From Solobacterium moorei (GTDB taxonomy: Bacteria > Bacillota_I > Bacilli_A > Erysipelotrichales > Erysipelotrichaceae), in contig NZ_AP028934.1 of the NCBI RefSeq assembly GCF_036323475.1, positions 1,488,001-1,552,000 on the forward strand: DNA of 64,000 bases, written 5' to 3'. How positions within the stretch are numbered: position 1 is the stretch's first letter; every line of letters starts with the position of its first letter. The notes beneath the pieces were generated by a model that did not search any database, had not been told where the DNA came from, and saw only the letters and a list, made by a program, of their open reading frames with translations. A program made the translations under genes and the position numbers. This document shows positions 52,376-61,198 of this stretch, piece by piece.

Positions 52376-53245
52376 CTATTGTGGTGTTTTTTCAAAATCT
52401 TTGTAATAATATCGTTTCAATCTTTTTGCTAACAGAATGAATTTTTTATCTTTACTTGTCTGAAGACTCATCACCATGAAATGATTTTGATCATTTGCCT
52501 TCAGACCGGAATCGATTGTTGAAGCTTCCTTTGCTGCAGTGTACCAATTCTTAAAATCTTCCTTATTTTTGAAATTGCGTTTATTGATTTCAAATTCCGG
52601 AACTTGACTCAAATCAAATACACAATCGACCTGAAACCAATCTGCAAAATCATCATATTCGACCAAGAACGTCTTATTGTGTTCATAGTTTTCCTGAATT
52701 CCAAGAATATCTGCTACATAGCCAAGTCTAGCAACATCTCCGGTACTATAACTATAGACCGTAATGACTTGATCATTTTTCAGATCTGCAGCTTTATCAA
52801 AGAATGGTTGCCCTTTATCGGTCGTTCCACCATTGGCTGCATGATCCAAATATTTTTCGTTATCATTCGTCTTCATGATTTCTTCCTGCACCATTCCGGT
52901 ATCCCATAACATCCATCCATAAATGTCATAATTATCTTCCGTTAATTCACGCATATGCCTTCTGGTGTTCTCAAACGCACCTTCATATCCAGCATCCCAT
53001 GTGAAGTTGTTGTAGGTAATCGTTGGATGCTCCTCTTCCGCCGGAACATCATCTGCAGCAATATATGGATTATCATCCGGCTTTTCTTCCGGTTCGACCG
53101 ATGTTTCTTTCGTTTCGACATTACTGCTGTGTTCTTGTGCCACGTTTTCCTTTGATCTGTTCCTTCTTTGATTATAACCATATGCAAATAATCCCGTTAA
53201 AACAACGGCAATCAAACATCCTAAAATAATCTTCTTTTGTTTCAC
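52376..53245 (-). CDS. Class-B sortase-like protein lacking the catalytic residues (pseudo-sortase)
   Basis: GTG start (53245) with GGAAG upstream; 289 residues. A membrane anchor (about 6-23) and a Glu-rich linker precede a domain that follows class B sortases closely: DIYGWMLWDTG (usual DVVGWI), NDNEKYLDHAANGGTTDKGQ (usual DNxYYLNHDFxGKxSxxG) and KNKEDFKNWYTAAKEAS. Where sortases have YGH the sequence is YSY (164-166). Where they have LSTC it is MSLQ (259-262), and the AR-x-VVVAK end is KKFILLAKRL. So His and Cys, and probably Arg, are lost. It likely has a structural role in the channel. Its neighbours are NlpC/P60 and VirB4. Confidence 0.65.
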   Translation of the reverse strand: MKQKKIILGCLIAVVLTGLFAYGYNQRRNRSKENVAQEHSSNVETKETSVEPEEKPDDNPYIAADDVPAEEEHPTITYNNFTWDAGYEGAFENTRRHMRELTEDNYDIYGWMLWDTGMVQEEIMKTNDNEKYLDHAANGGTTDKGQPFFDKAADLKNDQVITVYSYSTGDVARLGYVADILGIQENYEHNKTFLVEYDDFADWFQVDCVFDLSQVPEFEINKRNFKNKEDFKNWYTAAKEASTIDSGLKANDQNHFMVMSLQTSKDKKFILLAKRLKRYYYKDFEKTPQ

Positions 53246-53263
53246 TTCCTCACTTCCTTCCCT

Positions 53264-53304
53264 CTGGGGCGTTTACCAAGGTACGCCTACGGTGTCGCCC
53301 CCAG
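53264..53304. repeat. Composite palindromic repeat of the element, copy between P60 and pseudo-sortase
   Basis: Outer arms CTGGGGCG and CGCCCCCAG enclose GGCGTTTACCAAGGTACGCC, itself an imperfect palindrome. The inner part matches the complement of 62259-62281, and the outer arms match the GGGGGCG/CGCCCCC family. Confidence 0.65.
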
Positions 53305-53315
53305 ACTTTAAAGCG

Positions 53316-54269
53316 CTATGAACCAGTATATCTTAAAATGCCATCCCAGTTGGAGTCCCAGTATTGCGCAACACTGATTTCCGTACCTGATGAATCACCA
53401 TTTACTCCATCCCAATCCCAATGCGCTCCAAGGCTCATTCCACCGCCCAGATATAGTTCTGTGTGATTTTGTTCATTCAATAATATATCACCTCTTCTAA
53501 GCGATGATTGACCGCTAAGGACACCATAATTTGATAAATCACCTAATTGGTAACTTGGAATCCATTCCCAATGCCCTTCAGCCAAGAACATATTTTTCAT
53601 ACTATGGGTCGAAGTGATAGCAATGTTGAATCCTGCAGCTTGCATCGCATAGCATACCAATGATGAGCAATCATAGTTCGGATTCCCGTATCGAGTGATC
53701 TGAGAGTAACCATGACTATTATCGTTAGCGATAGCCGTTCCCCATTCGATTGCCGCTTCGATCGGTGCCGCAACCAGTTCACTTCTTCCTAACGACATGC
53801 TGTTAATCGTTTTACTGACGATCTGTGTCTTTAAGGTCTTAATCCTGGAGATTTTCTCTTCCGAAAAAATAAATCCGGTAATTTCTTCAATCTTTGTATA
53901 GACCTGCTCGAGCTGTTCATCTCCGGTAAAATAATTCATATACTCCCGCATGGGGATCTTTGTATTGATATCTTCCCCCGTTTCCAAAAAATAGTAGCAA
54001 GATATTGCTTCAGCGTAACCGACTTCTTCATGGGAACCATAGTCTTCAAAATTCGGATATACTTCTGCATGCCATTTTGATAGCAGATCAGTTGCTGTAT
54101 TTTCGTCTTCAAACCAACCAACAATCCAGGTCTTTGCCGCATCCAGGGCGATGATTGGTGCCGCCACAACACTTGCTGCAGCCAATAGTGAAAACAAAAG
54201 CGGCAACAGTAAAACCGATATCGCAAATATCGTTATAAACTTCTTCAGTTTTCCTAATTCTCTTGTCAT
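53316..54269 (-). CDS. NlpC/P60 cell-wall endopeptidase of the transfer apparatus
   Basis: Starting at 54269, in ATGA overlap with the VirB4 gene, it has 317 residues: one membrane span (about 13-35), a helical region and a C-terminal NlpC/P60 domain. Catalytic Cys is in NYDCSSLVCYAMQAAGF (about 200) and His in NEQNHTELYLGGGMSLGA (about 265). Such enzymes open peptidoglycan for the conjugation channel, like VirB1 or CwlT; no lysozyme domain is present. Confidence 0.85.
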   Translation of the reverse strand: MTRELGKLKKFITIFAISVLLLPLLFSLLAAASVVAAPIIALDAAKTWIVGWFEDENTATDLLSKWHAEVYPNFEDYGSHEEVGYAEAISCYYFLETGEDINTKIPMREYMNYFTGDEQLEQVYTKIEEITGFIFSEEKISRIKTLKTQIVSKTINSMSLGRSELVAAPIEAAIEWGTAIANDNSHGYSQITRYGNPNYDCSSLVCYAMQAAGFNIAITSTHSMKNMFLAEGHWEWIPSYQLGDLSNYGVLSGQSSLRRGDILLNEQNHTELYLGGGMSLGAHWDWDGVNGDSSGTEISVAQYWDSNWDGILRYTGS

Positions 54270-56878
54270 TTCCCTGTAAACATCGCTCCCATCTCCCATA
54301 ACTCATTCTGCGTTGCGTTGACATGGATCGGAATTCTTCTTTGATCCCCAATCAACAGTAGCGCATCACCTTGTGAGAATATATGTTTTACCCAGTACAT
54401 TTCATTCTCATTGACAGATTCCAACTTTTCAAAACCTTCTGCAGCTGCCTTGTTTAATTTCATCACAATCTTATACGCAGAATTATTAAACATTGCTCTT
54501 GTATGCATGATGACCGCATCAACAGCAAAGTCCTGTGGCTCTTGCGTAATCAGAAACATCAGATTTTTATATTTTCTTGAACGTCTGACGAACTGAGCGA
54601 CCATTTTTGCCGTATGCGATGTCTGAATAACATCGTGTGCCTCATCAACAATGAATGCTGACTCTACATTTTCATCCAAACACAGTGACCAAGAGTAGTT
54701 AAACATCAAGTAATACAAAGCATTCTTTAATTCCTGGTCAGCATTGAATAGCTCTTTGGTGCCAAAAGAAATGATGTTTCTGCCATCATCCTTTAATTTG
54801 ATGGTCGTATGTCCGACGAAATAAACAGACCATTCCGTCAAGATACGCTGCATCTTTCTGACTAGGGAACTAAGCAGTTTTACATCTTCTACATGTCCGC
54901 TTCCCATCTTTTGATAGGATTTCAAAACTCTTAATAAACATGTGTTAAATGTTTCAAATGTCGGCATATCTTCCGTTGTAAGATCTTTAAATGATTTCCA
55001 CATACCATTTTCATCCGCTTTAATGCCAACTTCCGCATAGGTCATTTTAACGATACCGCCGATAAAAGACAGTGCGTCCTCTTCCATCTGCGGGAATAAG
55101 AATTTAAACAAAATCGTAACATCCTCAATTACTCGGTTGATTGCCAATCCCGTATTCCACATTGCCGAATCATCTTCACCTTCATCAGATGAATTTGGCT
55201 TTAAATCAAATATATTGATAACATTCCCCAACTGTCCCCAGCTTACATAAGTTCCATTGTAACGCTTTGTAAGGATCTCATTCTTATTCTCTGGATCCAC
55301 CCATATTGTAAAGATACGCTTTCGTATCAGCCATCTAATTACCAATGCCGTTAAAGTAGTTTTTCCTGAACCGGCAGTACCGACGATAACAAAGTTTCCG
55401 TTTAAACGATTGGTGATGGCAGCCTGTTTTGGCTGATGCAGATAGAACTGGGGATCCAGAAAGATTTTACCGCCGTTTGCTCTTTCTTCACCCAACAGAA
55501 AACCGTACAAGTCGTTCAGTGTTTCAAATACATACGGATACATGCCCGCCACCGCATCTGATGTTAACGGTGCGCCTATATTCTCTTCTATCGTCTGATT
55601 GAGTCCTGAAGAAACAAATAACGGCGTTGCCATTTTAAATAGCTGCTCTTGTATCATCGGCGCAGCACTAACCTTAAACTTATCCAATGTCAATCTGGAG
55701 CGAAGCCGTTCAAACCTGTCCTTCAATTCCTTTTCATCATCGGCGACGATCTGGAATATAACGGTCAGCTCATGTGTTCGATCTGCTTTTCTTACAACCT
55801 CCGATATGTATACTTCCTGCGATTCGATTTCAGACAGAATCTTTTCCTTTTCAATCTCGTCCTTTGATCTACGATATCGTTCCTTCAGAGTCCGCAGATC
55901 TTTATTAAGCATCTTTGTCAGATCGTTATTGGAGCGTTTCGCCTTCATGAACACTTTGATGTTCGGATCCGTCAAATAATCACACATAAGTCCAAGATTA
56001 AAGACATCCGGAAGTTCCGTTACCAAAAGATTCTGAACGTATTTATCACCAACCTCCAAATACCGGTTTTTTACCAGCAAGCCAACCGGAGCGATCTTGG
56101 AACGCTGAATCAGGTTTTCTGAAGGTTTGATATTTAATATCGGCTCACCACCGTACTGTGAAAAGTCCTCTGTATGATCGATCTTTTCATATTCATCTTT
56201 CTGCTGATTCAGCTGCATCTGTACATTCAGATATGAAAAAATACCTCTGCTGAAGGTATAATCATTGATCATATTGTTTTCAAAATAAAAGGATACCAAT
56301 GAATAATAATCACGTTTATTCAATACCTTAGGATCAAATCCGGCATTTGCCCAATGACGATACAAATCCTCCAGGTTCTTATGAAGTCTTTTCTCATCCG
56401 TATCACGTATCAGTAAAAAGAATTCTTTCTCTCTGTGATACTTCTGAAAGTCATAAATTTTTTCCAGATCCGCTTCGATCATGCGAGTGATGACCGGATC
56501 GCTTTCTCCACGCAGTTGACGATTCAGATCATTGATCCAGTTATCTGCATTAACCGGTGAGTACGGAAACTCAAACCATACCTCATCAGGCATCTGATTG
56601 AGTGCCAGACGGATATTATTCAGAATCGCACGCTGTTTTCCTTCATCGTCAATAAAAATATCATGCGGTTCCAGTTTGATGCCTCTAACGATATATTTTT
56701 TATCTTTACCAACAATCATGCAATCATCTTTGACTTCTTGCAAATCCATCCATCTCAGCGAAGTGGCTACTTTCTTTTTGATTGCTTGGGCTGCTTTTTG
56801 TGATGATTTCAATTTTTTATATTCCGCTCTCTCCAGGCGTGTCATCGCACGACCGTTATTTTTCTTCAATCGAATCAT
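54266..56878 (-). CDS. VirB4-like conjugation ATPase
   Basis: An 870-residue protein with the VirB4/TraE fold. Walker A is IVGTAGSGKTTLTALVIRW (about 484-502) and Walker B is SAFIVDEAHDVIQ (about 748). The conserved block KYKNLMFLITQEPQDFAVDA leads to MHTRAMFNNSAYKIVMKL. The N-terminal half includes EYEKIDHTEDFSQYGGEPIL-type TraG-like sequence. It powers assembly of the channel and transport. It overlaps the PrgI gene by 23 nt and the P60 gene by 4 nt. Confidence 0.93.
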   Translation of the reverse strand: MIRLKKNNGRAMTRLERAEYKKLKSSQKAAQAIKKKVATSLRWMDLQEVKDDCMIVGKDKKYIVRGIKLEPHDIFIDDEGKQRAILNNIRLALNQMPDEVWFEFPYSPVNADNWINDLNRQLRGESDPVITRMIEADLEKIYDFQKYHREKEFFLLIRDTDEKRLHKNLEDLYRHWANAGFDPKVLNKRDYYSLVSFYFENNMINDYTFSRGIFSYLNVQMQLNQQKDEYEKIDHTEDFSQYGGEPILNIKPSENLIQRSKIAPVGLLVKNRYLEVGDKYVQNLLVTELPDVFNLGLMCDYLTDPNIKVFMKAKRSNNDLTKMLNKDLRTLKERYRRSKDEIEKEKILSEIESQEVYISEVVRKADRTHELTVIFQIVADDEKELKDRFERLRSRLTLDKFKVSAAPMIQEQLFKMATPLFVSSGLNQTIEENIGAPLTSDAVAGMYPYVFETLNDLYGFLLGEERANGGKIFLDPQFYLHQPKQAAITNRLNGNFVIVGTAGSGKTTLTALVIRWLIRKRIFTIWVDPENKNEILTKRYNGTYVSWGQLGNVINIFDLKPNSSDEGEDDSAMWNTGLAINRVIEDVTILFKFLFPQMEEDALSFIGGIVKMTYAEVGIKADENGMWKSFKDLTTEDMPTFETFNTCLLRVLKSYQKMGSGHVEDVKLLSSLVRKMQRILTEWSVYFVGHTTIKLKDDGRNIISFGTKELFNADQELKNALYYLMFNYSWSLCLDENVESAFIVDEAHDVIQTSHTAKMVAQFVRRSRKYKNLMFLITQEPQDFAVDAVIMHTRAMFNNSAYKIVMKLNKAAAEGFEKLESVNENEMYWVKHIFSQGDALLLIGDQRRIPIHVNATQNELWEMGAMFTGK

Positions 56879-57197
56879 GTTTGTAAATTCCTTCCCATAT
56901 ATACTTTTTATTTGTCATGACATACCTTACAATCACTTTTAAAAACTCTATATTGTTGTGGTAGATTCCTGCCGGCAGTGTCAAGAAGTAAGTGATCACC
57001 GCCGGCAATAACAGCAATAATACAATCCATATGTTGAATTGGCTCAAAAAACCAACATAAATAATCAATCCAAGAAAACTGAATACAACACCTGCGATCA
57101 CTATGATCAGATCACTCAATCTGAAGCGGTTCATGATCAATCTTCCGTATTTAAAATTTCTTGGTGACGTAAAAACAATCTGCTTATTCTGTTCCAT
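56856..57197 (-). CDS. PrgI family membrane protein
   Basis: ATG at 57197, 9 nt after GGAG, gives 113 residues. It begins QIVFTSPRNFKYGRLIMNRF and has two spans (about 26-48 and 52-72), the PrgI layout. PrgI pairs with VirB4 in MPF_FATA systems and is probably the VirB3 counterpart. It overlaps the upstream gene by 14 nt. Confidence 0.8.
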   Translation of the reverse strand: MEQNKQIVFTSPRNFKYGRLIMNRFRLSDLIIVIAGVVFSFLGLIIYVGFLSQFNIWIVLLLLLPAVITYFLTLPAGIYHNNIEFLKVIVRYVMTNKKYIWEGIYKHDSIEEK

Positions 57198-57807
57198 TTG
57201 CCAGATCTCCATTTCTGCCGGCATTGCGTATCGCATTCCCGAAGTATCGCACACCTTGCCCTACATTTTTTATCGTAGAGCCAACTGATTTTGTGTCATT
57301 GAGATGTTTTCGTTGAATATTTGACATGAACAGCCGATCGGCTGACTTCTTATACATGTATGAAGCAAATGAGGCAGCCATGCCACCTGCTCGACTGTTT
57401 TGTCCAATCTGTCCCAGTCTTGAATCTGAATCAGTTACTCGATTATCAGCATAGCGTACAGAACCACGCTCATTGATATACGGACTTGCCATAGCACTTC
57501 CGGATGATCGTGAAGCAGATGGTTCTGCATTCCAATCTATGCCTGCGTCGCCTCCATTCGCAAAGGTCTCCGATATTTGGTCCGTACCACCGTTCCCTAA
57601 TTTTCCCGCAAACCCACCGGAACTCCCTGTTCCACCGCCAACATTCATTGGATTCAGGCTTCTAGCACCCAGTTTTCTGCCTATCCCATAGATGCCCAAT
57701 GCACCGGCAGTCTTTCCTAATTTCCCCGCTGTTAATGCAGCGCCTGCTGCCATTCCAACCCCAGCTTTGGCAAGCCCAGCACCGGTACTAATCGCTCCTG
57801 TCATCAT
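57184..57807 (-). pseudogene. Detached C-terminal tail of the VirB6-like protein
   Basis: A 207-residue Gly/Ala/Ser-rich frame (MMTGAISTGAGLAKAGVGMA onward; SNIQRKHLNDTKSVGSTIKN near the end). It lies in the same reading frame as the VirB6 gene upstream, separated only by TAA (57826-57828) and six codons (SLQSIQ). No ribosome site precedes its ATG. VirB6/TrbL-like proteins of this type usually carry such a soluble tail, so a CAA to TAA change seems to have split it. Reinitiation is possible. Confidence 0.6.
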
Positions 57808-57825
57808 TTGTATGGATTGTAAGGA

Positions 57826-58716
57826 TTACATTGCGGCTTGTGTACCTATATCTGCACCTAAAATTTGTGCAATACCACTAGGCGCATTGATGATTGCAAA
57901 GATCGCACCCACAAATGCGATTCCTTTTTCAAAACCGCCCCAATCTGCCGGTAGTTTTGTCGCAAACAACATTGCAATCCACATCGTTACCACCTGAAAG
58001 AAGATAGCCAGATAATCGGAAAAACATAATTTGAACCATGTATTCGTCCCCTGATCATCCGGATCGACCAGACCTGATACCGCATATGGTGCAAGTACCA
58101 TTTTTAATAATAATGAGATCATGCGGATGATCACCTGGATTGCCACGTTCAGAAATGTGTATGCACAGATTCCAGCCAACACCAAAACAAGTACAATTCC
58201 TTCCGTCTTTTTGAAATAGACATACTCCCCTCTGCTTTTATCGTTGATTGTCTTTTCGGTAACTGTCTTTAATGTTGCTTTTTCACCGGTAGAACTGCTA
58301 TTGCCAATAAACTCGGCATTTCCTGCTTCGATGATCACATCACTCGGTAGTATTTCTCCGATTGAGATCATCTTTGGGAAAGTCTTGGCTGATTCAGCCG
58401 CAAAATCATTTAATCTTGGCATCATAAATGGAATGAATGACAGTATGACCAATGCTACAATGATCCGTCGTGCTAGTTCCATTCCATCCAATTTGTCCAA
58501 TTTGTTTTCGCCCCATATTCCTTGTACAAACATTGCTGCGATACGAAACATCATAAAGAAACCTACCGCACTGATTATGATGATGTAGAAACTCTTGATA
58601 AATGGAAACTGATTGATATTCAAACTAAAAAATTTCATGATGATCTTATAAATGTAATCCGTTATCTCAAGAGCCAAACTTGTAAATATCCATAATACGG
58701 ATCGAAAGATACCCAT
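57826..58716 (-). CDS. VirB6/TrbL-like channel protein, probably truncated by an in-frame stop
   Basis: A 296-residue membrane protein with about six spans. The sequence runs from MGIFRSVLWIFTSLALEITD through LLKMVLAPYAVSGLVDPDDQ to GIAQILGADIGTQAAM. The last segment matches the hinge just before the soluble tail in Gram-positive VirB6 homologues. The stop at 57826 is in frame with the tail ORF. VirB6 lines the inner-membrane pore. Start: ATG 58716 after GGGAGGAAG. Confidence 0.75.
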   Translation of the reverse strand: MGIFRSVLWIFTSLALEITDYIYKIIMKFFSLNINQFPFIKSFYIIIISAVGFFMMFRIAAMFVQGIWGENKLDKLDGMELARRIIVALVILSFIPFMMPRLNDFAAESAKTFPKMISIGEILPSDVIIEAGNAEFIGNSSSTGEKATLKTVTEKTINDKSRGEYVYFKKTEGIVLVLVLAGICAYTFLNVAIQVIIRMISLLLKMVLAPYAVSGLVDPDDQGTNTWFKLCFSDYLAIFFQVVTMWIAMLFATKLPADWGGFEKGIAFVGAIFAIINAPSGIAQILGADIGTQAAM

Positions 58717-58750
58717 ATCTTCTTCCTCCCTTCTTTTCCCTTATCATTTC

Positions 58751-59092
58751 TCATTCGGTAACAATGGATACGATCTTCAGAATAGTATTGATCGATACCG
58801 CCACGATCGCTACGGTCACGCCTTTTGAAACGGTCGACCAATAGGATGGAACCTGTTCTCCCTGTGCGTCCTTCTTAAACCAATCTACCGCTTTGAGCAA
58901 TAAATAAATGACCAATGCCAACGGAATGATGCCATACATGATTCTTGTTGCCGGTGCTAAATAACTGTTGAACCAATTCCACCACTCTGCTTCATTGACT
59001 CCGTCCGCATGTGTCTGCAGTGTCATTAATTCCATCATGCATACAAGTATTGTTGTCTTAATAATCATCTTTGTTCTATTTATTTTTTTCAT
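58751..59092 (-). CDS. VirB2-like pilin or small channel membrane protein
   Basis: The ATG at 59092 lies in ATGA overlap with the upstream gene, after AAGGAGAG, and gives 113 residues. A signal peptide (KMIIKTTILVCMMELMTLQT, cleavage near THA) is followed by two spans (about 50-68 and 86-108), the VirB2/TrbC layout. EWWNWFNSYLAPATRIMYGI lies between. It directly precedes VirB6. Assignment rests on topology and position. Confidence 0.6.
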   Translation of the reverse strand: MKKINRTKMIIKTTILVCMMELMTLQTHADGVNEAEWWNWFNSYLAPATRIMYGIIPLALVIYLLLKAVDWFKKDAQGEQVPSYWSTVSKGVTVAIVAVSINTILKIVSIVTE

Positions 59093-59379
59093 CTTACTTT
59101 TCTCTCCTTGATACGTACGTATCTTTCTACATAAGTTTTGATTTTTATCCATTCGTACCGATTGAAGATCTTTTTTTCCATATCCAATACGAAGGTCGTT
59201 GTTTTATTGTTGATCTGTATTTTCAATCCATCCGTTTCTTCCTGCACATCTCTTTTCAACACAATAAAAAACAGCCCTTTCATTGAGCTATCATCCGGAA
59301 AATAGATATGATATTCATCATCAACTTTTTTGTATCGAAAATATTTATCTGGCAGATATGTCCCTATCAGATCATACAT
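59089..59379 (-). CDS. Unknown protein of the conjugative element
   Basis: ATG at 59379 after AAGGTG, 96 residues, soluble and beta-rich (YRYKKVDDEYHIYFPDDSS-like start, VLKRDVQEETDGLKIQINNK) with a basic C-terminus. It is coupled to the pilin-like gene by ATGA overlap and overlaps the preceding gene by 8 nt. No family recognised. Confidence 0.55.
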   Translation of the reverse strand: MYDLIGTYLPDKYFRYKKVDDEYHIYFPDDSSMKGLFFIVLKRDVQEETDGLKIQINNKTTTFVLDMEKKIFNRYEWIKIKTYVERYVRIKERKVR

Positions 59380-59716
59380 AACTATCACCTTGTAATGTCA
59401 TACCGCTAAAGACCATATCTGGCATCGTTATATCAACGATCATCTGTGGCTTGTCCAACATGAATGGATCGATGTAATAAATATTCTTGTTGTTGTCATC
59501 CTGTCGAAAAGAGTAATTCATCAAAAACTTCCAGCATAACGCATTGGCACCAACATTTTCATATTCGATCAAATTTTCTTTGACTAGATGCTTTATCGCC
59601 GTTGCTAGGATCTCAAATATTTCGACCGGCAAAGCACCTAATGATTTATGAATGATCAGTAACGCCGCAATCGTACATTTGTAATTCATTCTCTCTTCCA
59701 AGACTTTATTTTCCAT
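59372..59716 (-). CDS. Unknown protein of the conjugative element
   Basis: ATG at 59716 after AAAGGAGAG, 114 residues. A helical N-terminal part (CTIAALLIIHKSLGALPVEI) resembles a winged-helix segment. The C-terminal part is mixed. It is the first gene after a palindromic repeat. No family recognised and function unknown. Confidence 0.55.
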   Translation of the reverse strand: MENKVLEERMNYKCTIAALLIIHKSLGALPVEIFEILATAIKHLVKENLIEYENVGANALCWKFLMNYSFRQDDNNKNIYYIDPFMLDKPQMIVDITMPDMVFSGMTLQGDSYV

Positions 59717-59734
59717 TCGTCTCTCCTTTCCTTT

Positions 59735-59751
59735 GGGGGCGAAACGCCCCC
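59735..59751. repeat. GGGGGCG palindrome, copy between two transfer genes
   Basis: Perfect palindrome arm pair GGGGGCG-aaa-CGCCCCC lying between the stop of the Ig-like gene and the SD of the next gene. No T tract follows on the minus strand, so it is not a standard terminator. Confidence 0.75.
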
Positions 59752-59757
59752 AGCCTT

Positions 59758-60862
59758 CTAGTACGTTAATTTATACCCTTTATATAGCCCATCATCACCC
59801 ATGATTGGTTCACATGAATACGCTCCAAAAGCTGAACCAGCAGCAATGCACGCACTGTATCCAGAATCCAAGTTATACCCATCCGAGAACATAAAATACT
59901 GTGTTCCATGAGACGTGCTTGTGCTTGGGCGTTTCGCCCCCAGAAGTATTTCCACCACCTCCACTTGGTTGATAGATAACGATCGTCTCTGGTGTAGGTG
60001 TAGGTTCTGGGTCTTTGTAATGTACACTTAAAATGCTCTGTGACTCATTTCCAGCCTTGTCTTTAGCGCTGTATGTAATCATTTGGTCATTTATACTCTC
60101 ATCTGGATTTGTCCACGTAACGTTATCTGTAACGTCTCCATCAACATCATCCATAGCACTAGATAGATAAGCCTTACCATGAAAGGTATCCTTCGTTCGA
60201 GTGAGCGTTACATCTTTTGTGTTTAATGTGATCGTTGGTGCTGTCTTATCTTGTATTTTGATTGTTAGCTCCTTAGATATGCTCTTCAGTTGATTTTTAA
60301 GAGTGTAGATGACCTTGATTTCACCAATCTGTTTTGTTTCAACAGCTTCCGGAAGTATCAACTGTATACCATCTGCTTTTGTATAATCTTCGATATAATC
60401 TATAGGATTAAATACTTCTCCATATTTCAATTCAATATGATCGGATTTTAATTTGATCTCCATCGGCTGATTAAAAAGCATAAAGTATTTTTTGCCGAAA
60501 TAACCGATTGCAACTCCGCCTACGATTACAACAACAATTAACAAGACCATAAATAGATTTTTCAGTTGTTTCGCATGCAGTTTAGATATTGCCTGCTCAT
60601 CGATCACGTTTGCATTTTCGATCTTGATTCTGGCATGGTTCATCGCTTCATAATTGATTCCTGGATCCAAGAATACGCTCATTTCTTTTGCGCTAAGTCC
60701 ATGTTCCAACCCAAGCCGTATCTCCTGCATCTGCATGTGATCATATTCTGGTCTTGCATATACATCTACCTGATCGGTAGTTAATGTTTTTAAACCTTCT
60801 CTGACCTCCGCCATTTGGAAACCGTTTAACCCCCTGCTTTCAACTTCCTTTAAATAATTCAT
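59758..60862 (-). pseudogene. Ig-like membrane protein of the element, frameshifted within a palindromic repeat
   Basis: ATG 60862 follows AAGGGGGTG. The N-terminus has repeats of about 30 residues (QMAEVREGLKTL, then QMQEIRLGLEHGLSA, as in many clostridial mobile-element proteins), one span (about 105-127) and an Ig-like/DUF5011-type domain (DKTAPTITLNTKDVTLTRTK). A Gly/Pro linker follows. At about 59930 the repeat reads GGGGGCGAAACGCCC with two C fewer than other copies. The frame shifts and ends after VFYVLGWV. Restoring CC gives GGETPPSTSTSHGTQYFMFS and GYSACIAAGSAFGAYSCEP to the stop at 59758. Confidence 0.7.
59927..59941. repeat. Shortened palindrome inside the Ig-like gene
   Basis: On the plus strand GGGCG-ttt-CGCCC followed by CC. 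One arm has three and the other five of the usual five G/C bases. In frame it encodes SGGETP. The arm difference coincides with the frameshift. Confidence 0.7.
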
Positions 60863-60911
60863 CCTTTATCACCCCCTTTCTCTTTTTGGATTTTTATCTC
60901 TAGGACATTTC

Positions 60912-60932
60912 ACGGTGTAACGATGGCACCGT
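60912..60932. repeat. ACGGTG/CACCGT hairpin between transfer genes
   Basis: ACGGTG and CACCGT flank 9 nt, 49 bp upstream of the Ig-like gene start. The ACGGTGT arm also occurs in the composite repeat at 53264-53304, which suggests a common family. Confidence 0.5.
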
Positions 60933-60939
60933 ACCCAGA

Positions 60940-61083
60940 CTACAGTTTCCTACCTTTGGATTGTACGTTTTGAATTGGATTACCAATTTCAACATGTACT
61001 GTCACCACCTGTGACTTGGAAAAACGCAAGCAAGTGGCAGCCATCTTATTGCGATCCAAATTTGCTAAAAATTTATTGTTCAT
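60940..61083 (-). CDS. Possible small protein of the element
   Basis: A 47-residue frame from ATG 61083 (MNNKFLANLDRNKMAATCLR) ends in VQSKGRKL. A TTG at 61173 would extend it to 77 residues through an overlapping frame with a CKRC motif. The final KGRKL is the same as in the 61199-62212 product, reflecting an AAAGGTAGGAAA sequence. Function unknown; start uncertain. Confidence 0.4.
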   Translation of the reverse strand: MNNKFLANLDRNKMAATCLRFSKSQVVTVHVEIGNPIQNVQSKGRKL

Positions 61084-61111
61084 CCCCTGCAAATTATGAA
61101 ATTGATATTCT

Positions 61112-61198
61112 TTAATTACTGCTGCACATCTCTTGCATTTCTTCTTCAGAAAAGCCCTCTTGACTATCCTCAATCATTTTGATCAGTTCTTTATCCAT
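61112..61198 (-). CDS. Possible 28-residue acidic peptide
   Basis: ATG at 61198 directly follows AAAGGTAGGAAATTATAA, the end of the upstream gene. The frame reads MDKELIKMIEDSQEGFSEEE then MQEMCSSN. The ribosome site is good and the composition is protein-like. It resembles the small leader-type ORFs of conjugative elements but matches no family I know. Confidence 0.4.
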   Translation of the reverse strand: MDKELIKMIEDSQEGFSEEEMQEMCSSN

